Shown here: one piece after another, positions 58,779 through 64,000 of the stretch
Layout of the letters: each line of letters starts with the position of its first letter
Numbering within the stretch: the first letter of the stretch is position 1
Assembly: GCA_963742725.1 (NCBI GenBank)
Contig: CAVUMX010000003.1
Location: 2,356,001 to 2,420,000 of the forward strand
Length of the DNA stretch: 64,000 nt
Direction: 5' to 3'
Source of the DNA: CAVVAL01 sp963742725
GTDB taxonomy: Bacteria > Actinomycetota > Actinomycetes > Mycobacteriales > Cryptosporangiaceae
The notes under the pieces: model-generated
Database searches by the model: none
Seen by the model: the letters and a program-made list of their open reading frames with translations, nothing else
What the model was told of the DNA's origin: nothing
Made by a program: the position numbers and the translations under genes

Positions 58779-59869
58779 GTGACCAGCACCACCCCACGCC
58801 GATCGACGTCGACGATCCGTCGCTGACCCGGTTCGACCTGGTCCGCGAGGGCGCTCGGCGCGACGGGGTCGAGATCGTGCACTACAAGCCGCGGTTCCCG
58901 GAACCGGGCACCAAGGCGGAGAAGCGCGTCGAGCGCTCCATCGCACTCTGGCTGGCGGTCAGCGGCATCGCCGCGCTGGCGTTCGTCGTCATCTACTGCG
59001 CCTGGAACTGGGAATACGTCCTGGGCGGCACGGACTACGCGTTCTTCACCCCGCTGCTCGGCACCACGCTGGGCCTGTCGCTGGTGGGCGTCGGCGCGGC
59101 GGTGGTCATCTGGGCGAAGCGTCTCCTGCCCGAGGAGATCTCGATCCAGGACCGCCACGACGGCCGCTCCGCCGAGGACGAGCGCAAGCTCACCACGGCC
59201 ACCGCGATGAACATGGTCGACGAGGTGGGGCTGAAGCGGCGTCCGCTGCTCAAGGGGGCGCTCCTCTTCGGCATGGGCGGGCTCGCCACGGCGCCGCTCG
59301 TACCGGTCGTCGGCGCGATGATCGAGGACCCGCACAGCGAGGACGAGCCGCTGTTCCACACCGGCTTCAAGGAGGGCGTCCGGCTGGTCCGCGTGGACGG
59401 CACCCCGGTCCGCCCGGCCGACATCTCGGCCGGCGGCATCGAGACGGTGTTCCCGGGCATCCCGCACGGCATCAGCAACAAGTACGCCGACTCGCCGACC
59501 CTGCTGATCCACCTTCGGCCGGAGGACGCCGAGCGCGCCCTGGCCAAGAAGCGGGACCTCTTCCCCACCGAGGCGACGGAAGAGGAGAAGGAGGAGCTGC
59601 TGGACGGACACTTCGGCAACTTCTACGCGTACTCCAAGATCTGCACGCACGCGGGCTGCCCGGCGAGCCTCTACGAGCAGCAGACGCACCGGCTGCTCTG
59701 CCCGTGCCACCAGTCGCAGTTCGACGTGCTCGACAGCTGCCGGCCGGTGTTCGGGCCCGCGACGCGGCCGCTGCCGCAGCTCCCGATCGAAGTCGACGAG
59801 GAAGGTTTCTTCGTCGCGAAATCCGACTACCTTGAGGCTGTAGGCCCGGCGTTCTGGGAGCGTCCATGA
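58775..59869 (+). CDS. qcrA: Rieske iron-sulfur subunit of the bc1 complex
   Basis: A 364-residue subunit with an N-terminal acidic domain, about three membrane helices (first near 48-70) and a C-terminal Rieske domain with CTHAGCP and CPCHQSQFD, the Cys/His ligands and the disulfide Cys pair. The long N-terminus with extra helices is actinobacterial. ATGA overlaps on both sides couple it to qcrC and qcrB. Confidence 0.95.
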   Translation: MSDQHHPTPIDVDDPSLTRFDLVREGARRDGVEIVHYKPRFPEPGTKAEKRVERSIALWLAVSGIAALAFVVIYCAWNWEYVLGGTDYAFFTPLLGTTLGLSLVGVGAAVVIWAKRLLPEEISIQDRHDGRSAEDERKLTTATAMNMVDEVGLKRRPLLKGALLFGMGGLATAPLVPVVGAMIEDPHSEDEPLFHTGFKEGVRLVRVDGTPVRPADISAGGIETVFPGIPHGISNKYADSPTLLIHLRPEDAERALAKKRDLFPTEATEEEKEELLDGHFGNFYAYSKICTHAGCPASLYEQQTHRLLCPCHQSQFDVLDSCRPVFGPATRPLPQLPIEVDEEGFFVAKSDYLEAVGPAFWERP

Positions 59870-61452
59870 AGCTACCGAAGATCAAACCCGCCGAGCTTCC
59901 CGCCAAGGGAGCCGACTGGGCTGACCAACGTCTCGGGGCAGCGACCCCGGCGCGGCGCGCGCTGAACAAGGTCTTCCCCGACCACTGGTCGTTCATGCTC
60001 GGCGAGATCGCGCTCTACTCGTTCATCATGCTGCTGCTGACGGGCGTGTTCCTGACCCTCTTCTTCGACCCGTCGATGAAGGAGGTCGTCTACGACGGCA
60101 GCTACACCCCGCTGCGCGGCATCGAGATGTCCCAGGCGTACGCGACCAGCCTCGACATCTCCTTCGATGTCCGCGGCGGCCTGATCATGCGCCAGATCCA
60201 CCACTGGGCGGCGCTGCTGTTCGTCGCCTCGATGATGGTGCACATGTTCCGGGTGTTCTTCACCGGAGCGTTCCGCCGTCCCCGCGAGATGAACTGGCTC
60301 ATCGGCATCACGCTGATCGTGCTCGGCATCCTCGAGGGCTTCGCGGGCTACTCGCTCCCGGACGACGCCCTGTCCGGCACCGGCCTGCGGATCATGAGCG
60401 CGATCGTGCTGTCGATCCCGCTGATCGGCACCTGGGTGTCGTTCGCGGTGTTCGGCGGGGAGTTCCCCGGCGAGGTCATCATCCCGCGGCTCTACATCGT
60501 GCACGTGCTGCTCGTCCCGGGCGTGCTGCTCGCGCTGATCGCCGCGCACATCGGCCTGGTGACCAAGCAGAAGCACACGCAGTTCCCCGGTCCGATGGCC
60601 ACCGAGAAGAACGTGGTCGGCCACCGCATGTTCCCGGGCTTCGCGGCCAAGGGCGCGGGCCTGTCGTTCATCGTCTTCGGTGTGCTGGCCCTGCTCGGCG
60701 GCTGGTTCCAGATCAACCCGATCTGGCTGTTCGGCCCGTACAAGGGCGAGGTCGTCTCCTCCGCGTCCCAGCCCGACTTCTACGTCGGCTGGCTCGACGG
60801 ATCGACCCGGCTGTTCCCCGCCTGGGAGACACGGGTCGGCGGCTACACGCTGCCGGCGGTGTTCTGGCCGACGGTGGTCCTGCCGGGCATCCTGTTCACG
60901 CTCGCGGCGCTGTACCCGTTCCTGGAGGCCAAGTTCCTCAAGGACAAGGAGCACCACAACCTGCTCCAGCGGCCCCGCGACGTGCCGGCCCGGACGGCGC
61001 TCGGCGCCATGGCCATCTCGTTCTACACGGTGCTGTGGATCTCCGGCGGCAACGACGTCATCGCCGACAAGTTCCACATCAGCCTCAACGCGATGACATG
61101 GCTCGGCCGTATTGGGTTGCTGGTGGTACCGCCGCTGGCGTTCTACATCGCGTACCGCATCTGCCTGGGTCTTCAACAGCACGACCGGGAAGTCCTGGCG
61201 CACGGTGTGGAGACGGGCATCATCAAGCGGCTCCCGTCCGGGGCGTTCATCGAGGTGCACCAACCCCTCGCCGAGCCGGACGAGCACGGCCACGTCAGCC
61301 TGGAGTACGCCGGCGCGCCAGTCCCGAAGCGGATGAACAAGCTCGGCGCCTCCGGGCAGGCCGTCAAGGGCTTCTTCTTCCCGCTGGAGCGGCCCGCCAA
61401 GGGCAAGCACAAGGCCAAGCGCGAGCTGACCGAGGCCAGCGACAAGAAGTAA
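59866..61452 (+). CDS. qcrB: Cytochrome b subunit of the bc1 complex
   Basis: A 528-residue cytochrome b: first haem helices IHHWAALLFVASMMVHMFRV, HVLLVPGVLLALIAAHIGL, and the Qo-site segment (PEWY-like region) in the b6/b type arrangement, plus a C-terminal cytoplasmic tail of about 100 residues common in actinobacteria. This is the quinol-oxidising core and the target of bc1 inhibitors. Last gene of the operon; a strong terminator follows. Confidence 0.95.
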   Translation: MKLPKIKPAELPAKGADWADQRLGAATPARRALNKVFPDHWSFMLGEIALYSFIMLLLTGVFLTLFFDPSMKEVVYDGSYTPLRGIEMSQAYATSLDISFDVRGGLIMRQIHHWAALLFVASMMVHMFRVFFTGAFRRPREMNWLIGITLIVLGILEGFAGYSLPDDALSGTGLRIMSAIVLSIPLIGTWVSFAVFGGEFPGEVIIPRLYIVHVLLVPGVLLALIAAHIGLVTKQKHTQFPGPMATEKNVVGHRMFPGFAAKGAGLSFIVFGVLALLGGWFQINPIWLFGPYKGEVVSSASQPDFYVGWLDGSTRLFPAWETRVGGYTLPAVFWPTVVLPGILFTLAALYPFLEAKFLKDKEHHNLLQRPRDVPARTALGAMAISFYTVLWISGGNDVIADKFHISLNAMTWLGRIGLLVVPPLAFYIAYRICLGLQQHDREVLAHGVETGIIKRLPSGAFIEVHQPLAEPDEHGHVSLEYAGAPVPKRMNKLGASGQAVKGFFFPLERPAKGKHKAKRELTEASDKK

Positions 61453-61467
61453 CGCCCAGCGCGCTCT

Positions 61468-61509
61468 GAGAGGGCCCGCCGACCGCACCACGGGTCGGCG
61501 GGCCCTCTC
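61468..61509 (+). terminator. Terminator of the ctaE-qcrCAB operon
   Basis: Perfect 17-bp arms GAGAGGGCCCGCCGACC (61468-61484) and GGTCGGCGGGCCCTCTC (61493-61509) followed by GTTTCG, 15 bp after the qcrB stop. Confidence 0.9.
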
Positions 61510-61562
61510 GTTTCGCCCGGGGCGCCCCGCCCCCGACGCCGCCGCCGACCTTGCCGCCGACG

Positions 61563-61623
61563 CCGACCTTCGGACTTTTGAGGGTCCGGCGACAGGTTCC
61601 ACCCTCAAAAATCCGAAGGTCGG
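61563..61623. repeat. TTTTGAGGG palindrome, copy 2
   Basis: Left arm 61563-61585 (CCGACC followed by TTCGGACTTTTGAGGGT) and right arm 61601-61623 pair over 23 bp with one mismatch, 15-base loop. It is a longer relative of 32810-32858 and lies beyond the qcrB terminator. Confidence 0.8.
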
Positions 61624-61630
61624 CGCGGAC

Positions 61631-61719
61631 GCCGGCCCCGGCCGGGCGGTCCGCGAGGCGGCGGGCGCGGGCGCAGCCCGGGCCGGGCGCCGGCCCCGGC
61701 CGGGCGGTCCGCGAGGCGG
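61631..61719. repeat. 31-bp direct repeat
   Basis: Bases 61631-61661 recur exactly at 61689-61719 (58-bp spacing), beginning GCCGGCCCCGGCCGGGCGG. The 449-bp gap 61453-61901 otherwise holds the terminator, the palindrome and GC-rich spacer; no gene seen. Confidence 0.75.
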
Positions 61720-61901
61720 TGGGCGCCGGCGCCGCCGCGGCCCCGTGGCGGGCGGCGCCGGGGCGTCCGGAGGCGCCGGTGACCGGGCGGCATACGGCCT
61801 GTGAACAGCACGGACTCCACCAGGTGAATGATCACGTGCCAGACGCACAGGAGTTTGACTGAACGTCCCCGATCGACGTCGCAGAGTGCGACACTTCCGG
61901 C

Positions 61902-62678
61902 GTGTCCCCAGCACTCCCCCAGCGCGTGGCCGCCGCGGTCGCCGCGACGGTCGCTGACCTGGTCGGTCAGGGCACGTCCGGCGTCCTGCTCCTCGGCAGC
62001 CAGGTGCGCGGCGACGCCCACGAGCACAGCGACGTGAACCTGGTCGCCTTGGGGCCCGGCCCGGACTACGTGCTGCGGCAGGTGAACGACACGCTGATGT
62101 CGGTGTCCTGGCGGACGCCGGAGAAGGTGCGGGCGGCGTTCGCGAACCCGCGCGAGGCGGGCGGGGCTGTGCCGGGTTGGCGCAGCGCGGTGATCCTGCA
62201 CGACGCGCACGGCGAGCTGGCGACACTCGTCGAGGCCGCGCGCGGCTGGCTCTGGTCGGACATCGACACGCGGCGGCGGGCCTGGATCGCGAACCAGGTG
62301 ACGATCCATGCCGAGGAGGTCCACCGGCTGGTGGGCTCGCTGGCGCTGGGGCGCCGGACGTCCGCGGCGGTGAACCGGAACCTGCTGGCGACCCAGTTAC
62401 CGATGATCGCGGCCGTCCACCAGCGGATCCTGTACGACAGCGAGCACCGGCTGTTCGACCTGGTGGCGGACGCGATGGGCGAGCGGTGGCTGCACGCGCA
62501 GCAGGCCGCGCTGGCGCTGCACGCCGAGGCGCTGGACGAGTCGTGCCGGGCCGCGCTGGACTTGTACGCGATGCTCACGCCCGCTGTGGAGGATTGCCTC
62601 ACGGCGGAGCAGCGGAAGGTGGCCGGCGCCGCCGCCGATCTGGCCTGGCGCGCCCAGCGTCCCCGCACCGGCGCCTAG
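61902..62678 (+). CDS. Nucleotidyltransferase-fold protein (aminoglycoside-NTase-like)
   Basis: A 258-residue protein whose start VLLLGSQVRGDAHEHSDVNL matches the polymerase-beta-like signature GS-x10-Asp-x-Asp, except that the second Asp is Asn (Asp-Val-Asn). A helical C-terminal half (about 130-250) resembles the substrate-binding part of small NTases. With the metal Asp lost it may be inactive or regulatory. GTG 61902 with GACACT 6 bases upstream (leaderless). Convergent with ctaF. Confidence 0.7.
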   Translation: MSPALPQRVAAAVAATVADLVGQGTSGVLLLGSQVRGDAHEHSDVNLVALGPGPDYVLRQVNDTLMSVSWRTPEKVRAAFANPREAGGAVPGWRSAVILHDAHGELATLVEAARGWLWSDIDTRRRAWIANQVTIHAEEVHRLVGSLALGRRTSAAVNRNLLATQLPMIAAVHQRILYDSEHRLFDLVADAMGERWLHAQQAALALHAEALDESCRAALDLYAMLTPAVEDCLTAEQRKVAGAAADLAWRAQRPRTGA

Positions 62679-62688
62679 ACACAGATCT

Positions 62689-62728
62689 GGGCGATGTTTC
62701 GGTGGCTATAGCAACCGAAACATCGCCC
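62689..62728. repeat. GCTATAGC-centred palindrome, copy 2
   Basis: Perfect 15-bp arms GGGCGATGTTTCGGT (62689-62703) and ACCGAAACATCGCCC (62714-62728) around GGCTATAGCA. It lies between the convergent NTase-fold and ctaF genes and may terminate both. Related to 26729-26768, which is also between convergent genes. Confidence 0.85.
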
Positions 62729-62744
62729 CAACGCGGCCGAAGCC

Positions 62745-63164
62745 TCAGTGGGCCTCGGGCGAGGTGTAGTAGTACTCGAACAACAAGCCGCCGACGGTGA
62801 TCAGGATGGCGATGGCGCCCATGATCATGAGCCAGGTGGCCCAGAAGACGACGCCGAGGCCGGCGAGCGCGGCGGAGAGCGCGAGGCCGAACGGCCAGTA
62901 GCTGCCGGGGCTGAAGAAGCCGAGTTCGCCGGCGCCTTCGTGGATCTCGGCGTCGTCGCGGTCTTCGGGGCGGGGTTCGATGCGGCGGGAGACGAAGGAG
63001 AAGTAGCCGCCGCAGAGGACGACGAGGCCACCGGTGAGGACGAGGGCGGTGGTGCCGACCCAGTCGCCGCCTTCGATGGTGGCGTCGGTCCAGATCCAGT
63101 AGACGGCGGCCATGACGAACAGGAACAGCGCCAGGCCGTTGAAGATCCGGGATTCGCTCTTCAT
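62745..63164 (-). CDS. ctaF: Cytochrome c oxidase subunit IV (CtaF)
   Basis: A 139-residue protein with four membrane helices (near residues 7-25, 36-56, 89-110, 112-132), matching the actinobacterial oxidase subunit IV, a small part of the aa3 oxidase in the supercomplex. It follows ctaC on the same strand with a 25-bp gap, as in mycobacteria. Confidence 0.9.
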   Translation of the reverse strand: MKSESRIFNGLALFLFVMAAVYWIWTDATIEGGDWVGTTALVLTGGLVVLCGGYFSFVSRRIEPRPEDRDDAEIHEGAGELGFFSPGSYWPFGLALSAALAGLGVVFWATWLMIMGAIAILITVGGLLFEYYYTSPEAH

Positions 63165-63189
63165 GGGTGTGGTTCCAGCCTCTCGCTGC

Positions 63190-64000
63190 TCAGCTGCCGG
63201 ACTTCGCCTGCTGGCGCCGGGTGTTGAAGGGCAGGGTGGTGGTGGCGGCCGGCTCCTGCCCGATGGAGGCGAGGGCTTCGGCGAGGGAGTCGCCCTTGGT
63301 CCGCGCGTCGAGGTACTTCTGGTAGTCCTCGGGGCTGACGGCCCGGACCTCGAAGTTCATGTTGGAGTGGTAGGTGCCGCAGAGTTCGGCGCAGCGGCCC
63401 ACGAAGGCGCCTTCGCGGTCGATGCTGCTGATCTCGAACGAGTTGGTGCGGCCCGGGATGACGTCGCGCTTGAACAGCATCTCGGGGACCCAGAACGAGT
63501 GGATGACGTCGTTCGAGGATTCTTCGAAGCGGATCCGCTTGCCGGTCGGGAGGACCAGGATCGGGATCTCGTCGGGGGTGCCGACGGTCTGGACCTGGAG
63601 GCCGTCGGGGCCGCGGGTGCCCTGGTAGGCGAAGATCCAGTTCCACTTGAAGCCGACGACGCTGACGGTGACGTCAGGGCTCTCGGTCTTCTTGTCGATG
63701 TAGGTCTGGGTGACCGCGGTGTAGTAGAAGAGCACGCACACGATGAGGACGGGCGCGACCGTGTAGAGCACCTCGAGCGGCAGGTTGAACCGGGTCTGTA
63801 CCGGCAGCTCGTCGCCCTTCTTGCGGTACGCGACGATGACCCAGAACATCAGGCCCCAGACGACGAAGCCCACGACGAGGGCGGCGACGACGGACCAGGT
63901 CCAGAGGTCGCGCATCGCCTCGGCCTGCGGCGTGACGCCCTTGGGCCACCCGAAGCGCAGTACCTCTTCGGTCGAGCAACCAGCGAGCGTGACGGTGAGC
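63190..64000 (-). CDS. ctaC: Cytochrome c oxidase subunit II (partial at its start)
   Basis: The C-terminal 269 codons are in the window; the gene begins beyond base 64000. The first visible residues LTVTLAGCST contain a lipobox (LAGC), so the protein is a lipoprotein anchored after Cys. Two membrane helices follow (WTWSVVAALVVGFVVWGLMF and EVLYTVAPVLIVCVLFYYTA), then the CuA domain: His in IHSFWVPE and CAELCGTYHSNMNF with two Cys, His and Met. It accepts electrons from QcrC in the supercomplex. Only the signal peptide N-terminus is missing. Confidence 0.95.
   Translation of the reverse strand, partial: LTVTLAGCSTEEVLRFGWPKGVTPQAEAMRDLWTWSVVAALVVGFVVWGLMFWVIVAYRKKGDELPVQTRFNLPLEVLYTVAPVLIVCVLFYYTAVTQTYIDKKTESPDVTVSVVGFKWNWIFAYQGTRGPDGLQVQTVGTPDEIPILVLPTGKRIRFEESSNDVIHSFWVPEMLFKRDVIPGRTNSFEISSIDREGAFVGRCAELCGTYHSNMNFEVRAVSPEDYQKYLDARTKGDSLAEALASIGQEPAATTTLPFNTRRQQAKSGS

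Overview
The window is about 64 kb of very GC-rich, densely coding DNA with G/C at nearly every third codon position, GTG and TTG starts, and many 4-bp ATGA or GTGA gene overlaps. It carries a PknL-type kinase with PASTA repeats, PimB', a QcrCAB/CtaCEF respiratory supercomplex and a DnaQ-UvrC-like fusion. Together these point to a filamentous or mycobacteria-like actinobacterium; Micromonosporales or a neighbouring order is my guess. I saw no tRNA, rRNA, CRISPR array, transposase or prophage.

The backbone follows, in order, the Mycobacterium tuberculosis segment around Rv2175c-Rv2200c as I know it: Rv2175c-like regulator, pknL, class II aroG, oligoribonuclease-like Rv2179c, acyltransferase, ArsA-like ATPase, SRPBCC protein, fadD15, pimB', NlpC/P60 hydrolase, DnaQ-UvrC-like protein, trpD, ctaE-qcrCAB, ctaF, ctaC. 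Between these conserved genes sit lineage-specific genes.

Layout. 0-1.5 kb: end of phytoene synthase, a two-subunit lycopene cyclase coupled to the Rv2175c-like gene, and a small membrane protein. 1.5-6.7 kb: pknL, endonuclease IV, a class I DAHP synthase behind an aromatic-rich leader peptide and attenuator, and an iron-storage pair (bfd, bfr). 6.8-18.4 kb: mostly accessory genes (secreted SGNH esterase, two methyltransferases, LuxR regulator, threonine aldolase coupled to class II DAHP synthase, secreted hydrolase, HTH/membrane pair, VapBC, SDR/TetR pair). 18.4-29.4 kb: a phosphofructokinase predicted to use pyrophosphate, exoribonuclease, glycerol kinase, Crp regulator, a 1159-residue zinc-ribbon/cyclase/ATPase/TPR protein, and an acyltransferase-sensor kinase-response regulator operon. 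29.6-37.3 kb: esterase and a long leftward operon (SRPBCC, phosphoesterase, SRPBCC, ArsA, CxxC protein, ROK glucokinase, EEP hydrolase). 37.5-49.7 kb: fadD15, a second NarL-type two-component system, pimB', two membrane metallopeptidase-like proteins, an NlpC/P60 hydrolase under a c-di-AMP (ydaO) riboswitch, and a small gene behind a perfect LexA box. 49.8-64 kb: DnaQ-UvrC-like protein, NUDIX, nucleotidyltransferase, Lrp domain, phosphatase, trpD and the aerobic respiratory chain genes.

The least expected content lies between genes. There are four families of dispersed palindromic or structured repeats, one with covarying stems and always ending just upstream of a start codon. There is an attenuator whose leader peptide carries Trp, Tyr and Phe codons, and a widespread -10-hexamer-to-start-codon arrangement that predicts leaderless mRNAs. 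All functional statements rest on reading the translated sequence; no database search was run.
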